A stretch of DNA of 62,467 bases. Origin: a virus. This document shows positions 49,817 to 59,007 of this stretch, piece after piece; positions within the stretch are counted from its first letter, which is position 1, and each line of letters opens with the position of its first letter. Both the position numbers and the translations under genes were made by a program. The notes under the pieces were generated by a model. The model did not search any database. It saw only the letters and a list, made by a program, of their open reading frames with translations, and was not told the origin of the DNA. Location: IMG/VR virus record IMGVR_UViG_3300005613_000065, positions 1-62,467 of that record; one strand, given 5' to 3'.

Positions 49817-51208
49817 ATGCTCAATCCATTTTTTCTTAACGGTAGTAAAACTGAACAAAATTTAATCCAAAGTCTTGTCAACGAACAGTTGATGATGTAT
49901 GGAGTAGAAGTATACTACTTACCAAGAAGATATGTTACTACTAATACTGTTATAAAAGAAGTTATACAATCAAATTTTTCGAATGCATATCCAATTGAAG
50001 CTTATGTAGATAATTATGAGGGGTATGTAGGTCAAGGGACATTATTATCAAAATTTGGAATTGAGAATAGAGATGATCTTCAATTAATAATTTCAAAAGA
50101 AAGGTTTGAATCTTATATTTCACCACTAATTAGAGATCTTCCTGATATACAACTTTCTACAAGACCAAAAGAGGGGGATTTAATTTATTTTCCTCTTGGT
50201 GATAGATTATTTGAAATTAAATTTGTAGAACATGAGCAACCTTTCTATCAGCTTAGACAAACATATGTTTATGAATTAAAATGCGAACTCTTTAGATATG
50301 AAGATGAAGTCATTAATACTGGGGTTGATGAGATTGATGATGAAATAGAACAAATTGGTTATATACAAACACTTTCTTTAATTGGAGTGGGCAGAACAGC
50401 TGTAGGAATAGCAAGTATTTGTTCTTCTGGAGCAGTAAATAGAATTTATCTATCAAATATGGGTAAAAACTATTCTAGTACTCCTACAGTAGGATTTTCT
50501 TCTGCGCCAATTGGTAATATTACAGCAACTGGAATAGCTTCTGTTACTTATGAATATCCAGGTTGTGTTGGAGTTACTGGTAGAGTATCTACTATTAATA
50601 TTATTAATGCTGGTTGTGGATATACAGTAACTCCATGGATTACTGTACAAGGTGGTGGTGGAAGTGGATTTGCAGCAACTACAGGTATTTCGACAAATGG
50701 TTCAATTCAATCAATAACTGTTATTGATGGTGGTTCTGGTTATACTAGACCCCCAAGTGTTTCCATTGCCGGGACATCATCAAGACAGGCAGTTGGTGTT
50801 GCAACAATTAATTCTACTGGTGTCGTTACAGCAATTTACATTTTAGATGGTGGAGATGGTTATGACATAGAACCAGTTGTAACCATCTCCCCTCCAACAG
50901 TATCAGATCCTTCTGTTTCTATTGGGGGGACTTTCATTTTTAATGAAATTGTGACAGGATCAACAACTGAAACTCAAGCAAGAGTAAAAGAATGGAATGG
51001 AGTTACTAATACTATGGAGATTGGAGTAATTTCTGGTAACTTTATATCAGGAGAATATGTAATAGGTTCTGAATCTGGAGCAAAATATGTAATTGGAGAT
51101 GTAAATATAAATGATATTGTATCACCATATACTGATAATGATACAATAGAAATTGAAGCGGATCAAATTATAGATTTTTCACAAACTAATCCATTTGGTA
51201 TGCCTTGA
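49817..51208 (+). CDS. gp14: Neck protein gp14 with inserted repeat domain
   Basis: A 463-residue protein (T4 gp14: 256). Residues ~10-100 match T4 (LVNEQLMMYGVEVYYLPRRYV, YEGYVGQGTLLSKFGI). The extra ~200 residues (about 190-380) are GxGYTRPPSVSIAG-type repeats like those in the giant baseplate proteins. They probably decorate the collar. Confidence 0.85.
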   Translation: MLNPFFLNGSKTEQNLIQSLVNEQLMMYGVEVYYLPRRYVTTNTVIKEVIQSNFSNAYPIEAYVDNYEGYVGQGTLLSKFGIENRDDLQLIISKERFESYISPLIRDLPDIQLSTRPKEGDLIYFPLGDRLFEIKFVEHEQPFYQLRQTYVYELKCELFRYEDEVINTGVDEIDDEIEQIGYIQTLSLIGVGRTAVGIASICSSGAVNRIYLSNMGKNYSSTPTVGFSSAPIGNITATGIASVTYEYPGCVGVTGRVSTINIINAGCGYTVTPWITVQGGGGSGFAATTGISTNGSIQSITVIDGGSGYTRPPSVSIAGTSSRQAVGVATINSTGVVTAIYILDGGDGYDIEPVVTISPPTVSDPSVSIGGTFIFNEIVTGSTTETQARVKEWNGVTNTMEIGVISGNFISGEYVIGSESGAKYVIGDVNINDIVSPYTDNDTIEIEADQIIDFSQTNPFGMP

Positions 51209-51247
51209 TTATAATTCTGTTAAATAGAAGTATATGTCTTTAAAATA

Positions 51248-52246
51248 ATGTTTGAGTATTTTTACAACGAGATTTTCAGATCTGTTATTATTGGATTTGG
51301 TTCCCTTTTTAATGGTATACAGATTAGGAAAAAAGATTCTGATGATAACACTTTTAGTATCATCGAAGTTCCTCTTGCATATGGACCTACTCAAAAATTT
51401 CTTGCAAGATTACAGCAAAATCCTGATTTAAATCATCCCACTCAAATGACTCTTCCTAGAATGTCATTTGAGTTTATAGATCTGACTTATGATCCTACAA
51501 GAAAATCTACTCAAACACAACAATTAGTATTGACAAATCAAGACGGTACTGAAGAAAGAAAAACATATTTACCTGTTCCATATAACATGACATTTACTCT
51601 TTCAATTTATACAAAATTGAATGATGATATGTTACAAATTATGGAACAAATAGTTCCATACTTTCAACCAGCATATACACTTCCTGTGAAATTTTTAGGA
51701 CAATTTCAGGAAACAATGAATGTTCCTATTCAACTTGATAATATTCAAATGAGTGATGAATATGAAGGAAATTTTGATACCAGAAGGGCTTTACTATATA
51801 CTCTAACATTTACAGCAAAAACATTTGTCTTTGGTCCTCTTAGAGATATATCTAAAGATATTGTTAAGAAAGTTACTGTTGGTTATATTGCTGGAAGTAA
51901 ATCTGGGAGCTATCAAAGAGATCTTACTTATCAAGTTACTCCTAGAGCAACTAAAGATTATGATGGTGTTGTTGCGACGCTTCTTTCAGAGAATGTTGAT
52001 ATGGTAGAAAATATAATTGAAGTTGATGATTCTACTTCAATTTCACCAAAGACCTACATTTACATTGATCAGGAAGAAATGTATGTTGAATCCATAAGTG
52101 GAAATAAACTTGTTGTAAAGAGAGCACAAGATAATACCACTTTACAAAATCATGTTCTTGGATCTAAAGTTTATACTATTACTCAAACAGATAATAATTC
52201 AATAGAATTAGGAGACGATTTTGGATTTGATGGAACTGTTTTTTGA
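51248..52246 (+). CDS. gp15: Tail sheath stabiliser/completion protein gp15
   Basis: A 332-residue protein (T4 gp15: 272). MFEYFYNEIFRSVIIGFGSLFNGIQI matches T4 MFGYFYNSSFRRYATLMGDLFSNIQI, and LNDDMLQIMEQIVPYFQP matches EDDMFQIVEQILPYFQP. C-terminal ~70 residues are extra. gp15 caps the tail and receives the neck. Confidence 0.88.
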   Translation: MFEYFYNEIFRSVIIGFGSLFNGIQIRKKDSDDNTFSIIEVPLAYGPTQKFLARLQQNPDLNHPTQMTLPRMSFEFIDLTYDPTRKSTQTQQLVLTNQDGTEERKTYLPVPYNMTFTLSIYTKLNDDMLQIMEQIVPYFQPAYTLPVKFLGQFQETMNVPIQLDNIQMSDEYEGNFDTRRALLYTLTFTAKTFVFGPLRDISKDIVKKVTVGYIAGSKSGSYQRDLTYQVTPRATKDYDGVVATLLSENVDMVENIIEVDDSTSISPKTYIYIDQEEMYVESISGNKLVVKRAQDNTTLQNHVLGSKVYTITQTDNNSIELGDDFGFDGTVF

Positions 52247-52255
52247 GGTTAAGGT

Positions 52256-52693
52256 ATGGATAAGTATGATAAACTCAACCAAACATTCGATGTAGATCCG
52301 ATTGAAGTAAAAGAAGAGAAAACAACTGAAATAGAAAAAGTTGAAGATCAAATAGAAAAATTTAAAAATTACACGGAAGATATTCGTAAAGATTATGAAT
52401 ATACTAGGGGTAATTTATATTCTATTATTGAAAAAGGTCAAGAAGCTATTAATGGTATTTTAGAACTTGCTCAAGAAAGTGAAATGCCTAGAGCATATGA
52501 AGTAGCCGGTCAATTAATTAAAAATGTATCTGATGCAACAGATAAATTAATGGATCTTCAGAAAAAACTTAAGAATATTAATAAAGAAGAAGATAAAAAA
52601 GGTCCAACTACAGTTAATAATGCACTTTTTGTTGGTTCTACAGCAGATTTACAAAAAATGTTGAAGAATGTAAGTAAAGATATAAATACTTAA
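52256..52693 (+). CDS. gp16: Small terminase subunit gp16
   Basis: A 145-residue acidic coiled-coil protein (T4 gp16: 164) in the expected place. YTEDIRKDYEYTRGNLYSIIEKGQEAINGILELAQESE...A-EV is the conserved core. Forms rings that assist gp17. Its last codons contain a late promoter. Confidence 0.8.
   Translation: MDKYDKLNQTFDVDPIEVKEEKTTEIEKVEDQIEKFKNYTEDIRKDYEYTRGNLYSIIEKGQEAINGILELAQESEMPRAYEVAGQLIKNVSDATDKLMDLQKKLKNINKEEDKKGPTTVNNALFVGSTADLQKMLKNVSKDINT
52681..52688 (+). promoter_or_regulatory. Late promoter TATAAATA inside the gp16 gene
   Basis: Perfect T4-type consensus, placed in the last three sense codons of gp16, 14 bases before the next ATG. Confidence 0.65.
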
Positions 52694-52702
52694 AAAAATA
52701 AA

Positions 52703-53038
52703 ATGACCGCTAAATCAGTAAATATACAAATTGATAGGGGTACAGATTTTTCTCATAGTTTTGTTATGAAAAATACAGATCAAACTATTATTGATTTAAC
52801 TGGATATACTGCTGTATCAAAAATTAGAAAATATCCTGATGATTCTCTTAGTGTTCAAAGTTTCAATGTAGGTATCTCTTCAACTACAGGAACTATTACT
52901 CTTTCAATGGGTTCTACTTTGACAAGTATTTTAGAGTCTGGAAGAAATTATTATGATATTTTAGTCATTACTACATCAAATTTAACTTCAAAGGTTTTTG
53001 AGGGGACTGTTATGGTAAACACAACTATATCTGTATAA
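52703..53038 (+). CDS. Small beta-sandwich-like virion protein
   Basis: A 111-residue protein beginning SVNIQIDRGTDFSHSFVMKNTD, a pattern like the N-terminal domain of receptor-binding-associated proteins. Beta-rich. I recall it in cyanophages between gp16 and gp17. Function unproven. Confidence 0.6.
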   Translation: MTAKSVNIQIDRGTDFSHSFVMKNTDQTIIDLTGYTAVSKIRKYPDDSLSVQSFNVGISSTTGTITLSMGSTLTSILESGRNYYDILVITTSNLTSKVFEGTVMVNTTISV

Positions 53039-53039
53039 A

Positions 53040-53345
53040 ATGGATAATTTAGGGGATTTTTTCTCTATTGTTAAAGAGGAAAAGAAAAAAGAAGAAGAAA
53101 AAAAGAAAGAATTGATAGGAGAAGTGTCTCTTGGAGACTTCTTCACGGTTTTAAATGAAGAAAAAAAGAGATCGAGAGAAATTGAGGAGGAAAAAGAAGA
53201 AAAAGTTAATGAATTGTTGAAAGATGTAAAAATTTTTGAGTCTTTTTTGTTTTCAGAGAATACAAATATTGAAAATAAATCTTTTTGGTATGGTCTTGTT
53301 CCTAATGAAAACGCCGTTATTGCAAATTCTGTTACTATTACATAA
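53040..53345 (+). CDS. Charged protein of unknown function
   Basis: A 101-residue protein, very Lys/Glu-rich. LGDFFSIVKEEKKKEEE and LGDFFTVLNEEKKRSRE form an internal duplicate (about residues 4-20 and 34-50). One base separates it from the preceding gene. Confidence 0.6.
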   Translation: MDNLGDFFSIVKEEKKKEEEKKKELIGEVSLGDFFTVLNEEKKRSREIEEEKEEKVNELLKDVKIFESFLFSENTNIENKSFWYGLVPNENAVIANSVTIT

Positions 53346-53351
53346 TAAATA
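53344..53351 (+). promoter_or_regulatory. Late promoter AATAAATA
   Basis: At the stop codon of the charged protein, 28 bases before the ATG at 53380. Confidence 0.6.
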
Positions 53352-53379
53352 AATATAAAAGAAGGTTTTTTCCATCAAA

Positions 53380-55161
53380 ATGAATGAGGATCTCCGAGAT
53401 TGGTTTGGTAAAGGTGAAAAAGGTGGTGTGGGTGGTGGCGGATGGGATCGTTACAGCACTAAAGGTGAAAGAATTGGTAAGTGTGCCCGTGAGCCTGGTG
53501 AACTAAAACCTAAGTGTCTCTCAAAAGAGAAAGCAGCAAATATGTCTAAGGATGAAATTGCTGCAGCTGTGAGAAGAAAAAGAAAAAAAGATCCTATAGC
53601 AGATCGTCCAGGTAAAGGAGGAAAACCTAAGATGGTTTCTAATAAAATTAAGGAAGAAATGGAAGAAATTAGATATTGTCCTATGTGTAAAAAGAGAGAA
53701 AAAAGAAGTGAATGTTCTTATGGACCTAAAATGTGGGATTCAGTAACCGTACCATCATCAAATTCAACAATGCAAGAAGCAAAAAAACAGCCAGATCATG
53801 AACACTCAATGATTCGTTCTGAACTTGAGACAATTAGAAAGGCGGTAACTCGTCTTAAGTCAAAAATGAAAGGTGAAGGAAATGTAGAAGCTTGGGTACA
53901 ATCCAAAATTACTAAGGCTGCTGATTACATTGATTCTGCAGCAGATTATATTGAAAGTGGAGAACATAATGTTCATGGCTCTATGGATGAAGAAAAAGAT
54001 CCATGTTGGAAAGGATATAAACAAGTAGGAATGAAGAGGAAGAAAGGGAAAAACGTTCCAAATTGTGTTCCAGAAGAATATAATCTTTCCGAATCACATT
54101 TTAAGGTTGGTGATGAGGTTATCTGTAAAAAGAGTGGAATGGAAGGTGAGATTATTAAAGTTGATCCTGAAGAAAAAGGTAAGTATTACACCGTAAAACG
54201 TGAAGACGGAAAGAAAATGAAGTACGCTCCTGATGAACTCAAGCTTGAAGATGAAGGTGAAGAAGAGAAGGGAATGAAGGAAGTAAAAAATGGTGGGGTA
54301 AGTAGGAAATCAGAAACTAAGTTTCATAAAAAGTTGGATACTCTTGTTCATAAAACTTTTGGTAAGAGGTTAGGAGAACAAAAAGAAGATTTAAGTCCGA
54401 TTGTAGCAAAAGTCTTAGATAAGCATTTTGCTACAGAAGAACTTCAAACTTTTGAAGAAGAAAATAAACCAACAAATCCAAAACTTTGGTCAAGAGCAAA
54501 ATCTCTTGCTAAGAAAAAGTTTGATGTTTATCCTTCAGCTTATGCAAATGGTTGGGCTGCTAAATGGTATAAATCAAAAGGAGGTAAGTGGAAAACTTCT
54601 GAGGAAGTAGAAACTCAAGAAGTAAGTGAAGCAACTAGAATTCCATCTCAAAATGGAAATATCTATATGGTTGCTTTTTCTTGGAGAGGAAAGATGATGT
54701 ATATCAAGGTTTTCTTTCCAGAACCTAGAAGGCCAAATAGAAAACAAGTTGAAGAAACTATTAATAAAGTTTATCCTGGAGCAATGATTAGATCTTACGA
54801 TATGACCATAGTCAATCAGGGTGATTCATACCTGAATGCTGGTTCATATGAAGGAGGATCGGGAGCTGGAAAAAAGACTAATGTTTACGCAGTATTTGAT
54901 GAAGACTGGCAAAAGGTAAATCGTAAAGATAAGACTGATGGATTAAGTCAAAAGGCAGTAAATGCATATCGTCGTGAAAATCCAGGTTCTAAGTTACAAA
55001 CTGCAGTAACTGAGAAAAATCCAAAAGGAAAAAGAGCAGATCGTCGTAAATCATTTTGCCGACGTATGTCTGGGATGAAGTCAAAACTTACTTCTGCAAA
55101 AACTGCAAGAGATCCAGATTCAAGAATCAATAAAGCACTTCGTCGTTGGAACTGCAACTAA
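53380..55161 (+). CDS. Multidomain basic protein of unknown function, possibly capsid-internal
   Basis: A 593-residue, strongly basic mosaic. In order: DWFGKGEKGGVGGGGWDRYS plus a Cys/Lys-rich block like that of DUF5872/DUF6321-type phage proteins; a CPMC zinc knuckle (~97); a helix; DPCWKGYKQVGMKRKKGKNVPNC; a KVGDEVICKKSGMEGEI KOW-like beta segment; KKKFDVYPSAYANGWAAKWYK; a WRGKMMYIKV...YPGAMIRSY domain (~425-490); and a second DUF6321-like C-terminus. The second-last domain is also in the next gene. Family names are from memory. Lies just before the terminase, with a late promoter. Confidence 0.6.
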   Translation: MNEDLRDWFGKGEKGGVGGGGWDRYSTKGERIGKCAREPGELKPKCLSKEKAANMSKDEIAAAVRRKRKKDPIADRPGKGGKPKMVSNKIKEEMEEIRYCPMCKKREKRSECSYGPKMWDSVTVPSSNSTMQEAKKQPDHEHSMIRSELETIRKAVTRLKSKMKGEGNVEAWVQSKITKAADYIDSAADYIESGEHNVHGSMDEEKDPCWKGYKQVGMKRKKGKNVPNCVPEEYNLSESHFKVGDEVICKKSGMEGEIIKVDPEEKGKYYTVKREDGKKMKYAPDELKLEDEGEEEKGMKEVKNGGVSRKSETKFHKKLDTLVHKTFGKRLGEQKEDLSPIVAKVLDKHFATEELQTFEEENKPTNPKLWSRAKSLAKKKFDVYPSAYANGWAAKWYKSKGGKWKTSEEVETQEVSEATRIPSQNGNIYMVAFSWRGKMMYIKVFFPEPRRPNRKQVEETINKVYPGAMIRSYDMTIVNQGDSYLNAGSYEGGSGAGKKTNVYAVFDEDWQKVNRKDKTDGLSQKAVNAYRRENPGSKLQTAVTEKNPKGKRADRRKSFCRRMSGMKSKLTSAKTARDPDSRINKALRRWNCN

Positions 55162-55475
55162 TGAAATCCTTCAAACAATTTTTATCGGAAAGTGTCACAA
55201 TTCAAGGCGATTTTAACGGAACTTTGAATGTAAATGGAAGTACTCCAGAACCACAACAAGTTGGTGAAAATTATGTGGCAGATGTAATGTGGAATGGGCA
55301 ATTATATAGAATGGAATTGACATCAGAAGGAATACCATCAACAAGAAGACTTTCTGAGCAACTTCAAGGAGAATATCCTGGAGCAATCGTTCATAACATT
55401 TATCCTGTACAGGAAAGGACATTAAATATAACAGGAACAAAAAGATATCATCCTGGAAAATTAGAGTGGATTTGA
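55161..55475 (+). CDS. Protein with capsid-targeting-like N-terminus
   Basis: A 104-residue protein starting at 55161 by 1-base overlap with the previous stop. MKSFKQFLSES resembles the T4 capsid-targeting peptide and the start of 7518, with FLSE/S as possible protease site. The body (MWNGQLYRMEL...YPGAIVHNIYP) resembles residues ~425-490 of 53380-55161. Could be an internal head protein. Confidence 0.6.
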   Translation: MKSFKQFLSESVTIQGDFNGTLNVNGSTPEPQQVGENYVADVMWNGQLYRMELTSEGIPSTRRLSEQLQGEYPGAIVHNIYPVQERTLNITGTKRYHPGKLEWI

Positions 55476-55479
55476 TTTT

Positions 55480-56844
55480 ATGGCACAGTGGAATAAAAAT
55501 ACACAAGATTATCTAAACCAAGAAAGAACACTTCATGAAGTCTTTATGTGTGCCGATAGATATGGCAACATAGGAGATTGTGGAGTATCTACAGGTATAA
55601 GTGCTGGTGGATATGATGCTTTTGGACGGTCAAGAACATCAGAACCATTTACCCTTGCAGACTATTCTCACCAGTATGGATTGAATGAAGAGATTCTAAT
55701 TAAAAAAGTTGGATCTGGTTCAACAGTAGAATATCTCCGAAACAAAGCAGCTGCATCTCTTGTAGTTGGCACTGGTTCTACTGATTATACGATACATCAA
55801 TCTAGAATGTATCATCACTATATGCCAGGCAAATCTCAGTTTGCTCTTTCCAGTTTCAACTTTAATGATGTAAGAGAGAATACTGTTAAGAGAACTGGAT
55901 ACTTTGATGATAGAAATGGAGTATTTGTTCAGCAAGAAGGTGATGGGACAGTTTCTCTTGTGAGGAGGGATTATGTTTCTGGTATTGCATCAGATACTGT
56001 TGTTAATCAATCAAGTTGGAGTTTAGATCCAATGAATGGTGTTGGTATTTCCAGCATCAGTCTTGATTTTACAAAGACTCAATTATTTGCAACCGATTTT
56101 CAATGGTTAGGTGTTGGCAGAATTCGTTGTGGATTTGTGGTTGGTGGAAGCCTTGTATATTGCCATGAATTCAATCATTCCAATATTGAAGAAAATGTTT
56201 ATTGGAGCCAACCTTCACTTCCGATTCGTTGTGAAGTAAGAAATACTGATACTGCTGTTGGTGTCACATCAATGCAGCAGATTTGTTCTACTGTATTGAG
56301 TGAAGGTGGATATGAAGAAAGTGGATTTGAATTCTCTCATGGGGTAACAACTGCAATTTCTCTTCCTGGTTCTAATAGTGCTCCAAATCACATTAAGTGT
56401 GTAATGGCAATTCGTGCCAAACCAACTGTAAATGGATATCCAAATAGAACAACAATTCGTATTTCAGATTTAGAACTTCTTTCTACTTCTGCACCTTGTA
56501 AGTTTGATGTTTATAGAATGCCAGACAGTTCAAATATCACAGGAGGAACTTGGGTAGATTTTGATGATGATTATTCTGGTGTACAGTACAATATCAGTGT
56601 TGGCACTAACTTCAATCTAACAAATGCATATTCAAAATCTACTGGATATGTGACAGGAAATAACCCATCAGGTAAGCAAGCATCGGGTAATATTAACCTT
56701 AGTCCTTCATCTGCAAAGAAATCATATCTTGCACAAAACATAGATAGTGATGATAGTAATATTTTTGCAGTAGTTGTTCAAAACTTAACTACAAATACCG
56801 CAAACGAAATTTATGTTGCTATGCAATGGAGAGAAACTCGATAG
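55480..56844 (+). CDS. Virion structural protein of unknown position
   Basis: A 454-residue protein, beta-rich with few charged repeats (DAFGRSRTSEPFTLADYSHQYGLN, YHHYMPGKSQFALSSFNF, DFQWLGVGRIRCGFVVGG). I recall similar proteins in cyanophage virions upstream of gp17. No T4 counterpart known to me. Confidence 0.65.
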   Translation: MAQWNKNTQDYLNQERTLHEVFMCADRYGNIGDCGVSTGISAGGYDAFGRSRTSEPFTLADYSHQYGLNEEILIKKVGSGSTVEYLRNKAAASLVVGTGSTDYTIHQSRMYHHYMPGKSQFALSSFNFNDVRENTVKRTGYFDDRNGVFVQQEGDGTVSLVRRDYVSGIASDTVVNQSSWSLDPMNGVGISSISLDFTKTQLFATDFQWLGVGRIRCGFVVGGSLVYCHEFNHSNIEENVYWSQPSLPIRCEVRNTDTAVGVTSMQQICSTVLSEGGYEESGFEFSHGVTTAISLPGSNSAPNHIKCVMAIRAKPTVNGYPNRTTIRISDLELLSTSAPCKFDVYRMPDSSNITGGTWVDFDDDYSGVQYNISVGTNFNLTNAYSKSTGYVTGNNPSGKQASGNINLSPSSAKKSYLAQNIDSDDSNIFAVVVQNLTTNTANEIYVAMQWRETR

Positions 56845-56851
56845 GTAACTT

Positions 56852-58498
56852 ATGGTTGATAATGTATATCTTGGTAATCCGAATCTAAAAAAAGCAAATA
56901 CTGCTATTGAGTTTACTCAAGAACAAATTCTTGAGTTTATGAAATGCAAGGAAGACCCAGTTTACTTTGCTAACAATTATATTAAGATTGTTTCTCTTGA
57001 TGAGGGTCTGACTCAGTTTCATCCATATCATTTTCAAGAAAAGTTAATCAATAACTTTCACGATAACAGATTTAATATCTGTAAGATGCCACGACAGACT
57101 GGTAAATCTACTACAGTCGTATCTTACCTTTTGCACTATGCTGTCTTTAATGACAGTGTAAACATTGGTATTCTGGCAAACAAAGCAGCAACCGCAAGAG
57201 AACTTCTTGGAAGGTTACAAACTGCATATGAGAACTTACCAAAATGGATGCAACAGGGTATCATATCATGGAACAAAGGATCTCTGGAGTTAGAAAATGG
57301 CAGTAAGATATTGGCAGCTTCTACGTCTGCGAGTGCTGTCCGAGGTATGTCATTCAACATCCTCTTTCTCGACGAGTTCGCATTCGTCCCGAATCACGTT
57401 GCTGACTCGTTCTTTGCATCTGTTTATCCTACTATTACTTCTGGTAAAAACACCAAAGTAATTATTGTATCTACTCCACACGGTATGAATCACTTCTACC
57501 GTATGTGGCATGATGCGGAGAAGGGAAAGAATGAATATGTCCCAACTGATGTTCATTGGTCAGAAGTTCCTGGAAGAGATGAGGAGTGGAAAGAAACCAC
57601 TATTGCCAACACTTCAGAACAACAGTTTAAAGTTGAGTTTGAATGTGAGTTCTTAGGATCTGTTGATACACTGATTGCTCCTAGTAAATTAAGGACGATG
57701 GTATATGATAATCCACTGCAAAGAAATGCTGGATTAGATGTATATGAACCATCAAAGGATAAACATGATTATGTAATGACAGTTGACGTTGCTAGAGGAG
57801 TTGGAGAAGATTATTCTGCATTTGTAGTTGTAGATATTACTGAGTTTCCTCATAGAGTTGTAGCAAAGTATAGAAATAACGACATCAAACCAATGTTGTT
57901 CCCTAACATCATTTACGAAGTGGCAAAGAATTACAATAGTGCATTTATTTTATGTGAGGTAAATGATATTGGAGATCAAGTTGCAAGTATTCTTCAATAT
58001 GATCTTGAATATCAGAATCTGTTGATGTGTTCTATGAGAGGTAGAGCAGGACAGATTGTTGGTCAAGGATTCTCTGGTAAAAAAACACAATTGGGTGTTA
58101 AGATGTCCAAGACAGTAAAGAAAGTTGGATCTCTCAACCTCAAAACCCTAATTGAAGAAGATAAGTTAATCTTCAATGACTATGAGATTATCTCAGAACT
58201 GACAACCTTTATTTCAAAGCACAACTCATTTGAGGCAGAAGAGGGTTGTAATGATGACTTGGCAATGTGTCTTGTCATCTATGCCTGGTTAGTCCAGATG
58301 GACTATTTCAAAGAATTGACTGATCAGGATGTTCGTAAGAGATTATACGAAGAACAAAAGAACCAGATTGAGCAAGATATGGCTCCCTTTGGTTTCTTAA
58401 ATGATGGATTAAGTGATGATAGTTTTGTTGATAGTGAGGGTGATAGATGGTTTACCGATGAGTATGGAGATAGATCTTACATGTGGGACTACCGTTAA
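56852..58498 (+). CDS. gp17: Large terminase subunit gp17
   Basis: A 548-residue protein (T4 gp17: 610). ATPase domain: Walker A MPRQTGKST (~79-87), the ILANKAATARELLGRLQ adenine region, and Walker B LFLDEFAF (~170). Nuclease domain: TVDVARGVGEDYSAF (~311), CEVNDIGDQVA, and NDDLAMCLVIY near 465, the acidic triad of an RNase H-like nuclease. Cuts concatemers and drives packaging through gp20. Confidence 0.95.
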   Translation: MVDNVYLGNPNLKKANTAIEFTQEQILEFMKCKEDPVYFANNYIKIVSLDEGLTQFHPYHFQEKLINNFHDNRFNICKMPRQTGKSTTVVSYLLHYAVFNDSVNIGILANKAATARELLGRLQTAYENLPKWMQQGIISWNKGSLELENGSKILAASTSASAVRGMSFNILFLDEFAFVPNHVADSFFASVYPTITSGKNTKVIIVSTPHGMNHFYRMWHDAEKGKNEYVPTDVHWSEVPGRDEEWKETTIANTSEQQFKVEFECEFLGSVDTLIAPSKLRTMVYDNPLQRNAGLDVYEPSKDKHDYVMTVDVARGVGEDYSAFVVVDITEFPHRVVAKYRNNDIKPMLFPNIIYEVAKNYNSAFILCEVNDIGDQVASILQYDLEYQNLLMCSMRGRAGQIVGQGFSGKKTQLGVKMSKTVKKVGSLNLKTLIEEDKLIFNDYEIISELTTFISKHNSFEAEEGCNDDLAMCLVIYAWLVQMDYFKELTDQDVRKRLYEEQKNQIEQDMAPFGFLNDGLSDDSFVDSEGDRWFTDEYGDRSYMWDYR

Positions 58499-58701
58499 TG
58501 GACGAAGATCAACCAATAAAGTTAGATATATCTCTTTGTTTTCAAATTGAAGATGTTAAAATGCAATATGCTGCTATGGAAAAATATATGGAAGATATGG
58601 ATAAAGTGAGTTGGGAGTATCGTCATGCAGACAAAATAAAAACAGAATTATATCGAGTTATAGCTCATCACAAATTTCATCATGAAAAGGAAGGAGAATG
58701 A
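58498..58701 (+). CDS. Small acidic helical protein
   Basis: A 67-residue protein, start overlapping the gp17 stop. Helical (KMQYAAMEKYMEDMDKVSWEYRHADKI) with a His-rich end (IAHHKFHHEKE). Unknown function. Confidence 0.65.
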   Translation: MDEDQPIKLDISLCFQIEDVKMQYAAMEKYMEDMDKVSWEYRHADKIKTELYRVIAHHKFHHEKEGE

Positions 58702-58929
58702 ATGGATTTAGATGGTCAGATAAAACTTGGACACCTTTTGCTACAAGACAGAAAGTGTAGAGTTTGTGGCGAAACAAAATATCTAGTTGAAGAGTTTTAC
58801 AGAACCAGAAAAGATAGGGGTCCAGTAGCATCTTCATATTCATATGAATGTAAAGAGTGTACAATAACAAGAGTTGCAAACAAAATGACAAACAGAGTTT
58901 TGGGTAAGTGGGAATATCCAGATTGGTAG
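58702..58929 (+). CDS. Four-cysteine zinc protein, endonuclease VII-like knuckle
   Basis: A 75-residue protein with CRVCGETKYLVEEFYRTRKDRG and YECKECTITR, the C-X2-C/C-X2-C zinc site of small phage HNH-adjacent proteins. No HNH catalytic residues are visible. SD AAGGAG at 58691. Confidence 0.65.
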   Translation: MDLDGQIKLGHLLLQDRKCRVCGETKYLVEEFYRTRKDRGPVASSYSYECKECTITRVANKMTNRVLGKWEYPDW

Positions 58930-58965
58930 TTCACGGCGTGTTTCCCCTGCGAAACTATGGTTTTT

Positions 58966-58973
58966 AATAAATA
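58966..58973 (+). promoter_or_regulatory. Late promoter AATAAATA
   Basis: 34 bases before gp18. A GGAGAA SD lies downstream at 58996. Confidence 0.6.
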
Positions 58974-59007
58974 TTTTCAGATAAACTGAGACTCGGAGAA
59001 CAAAAAC

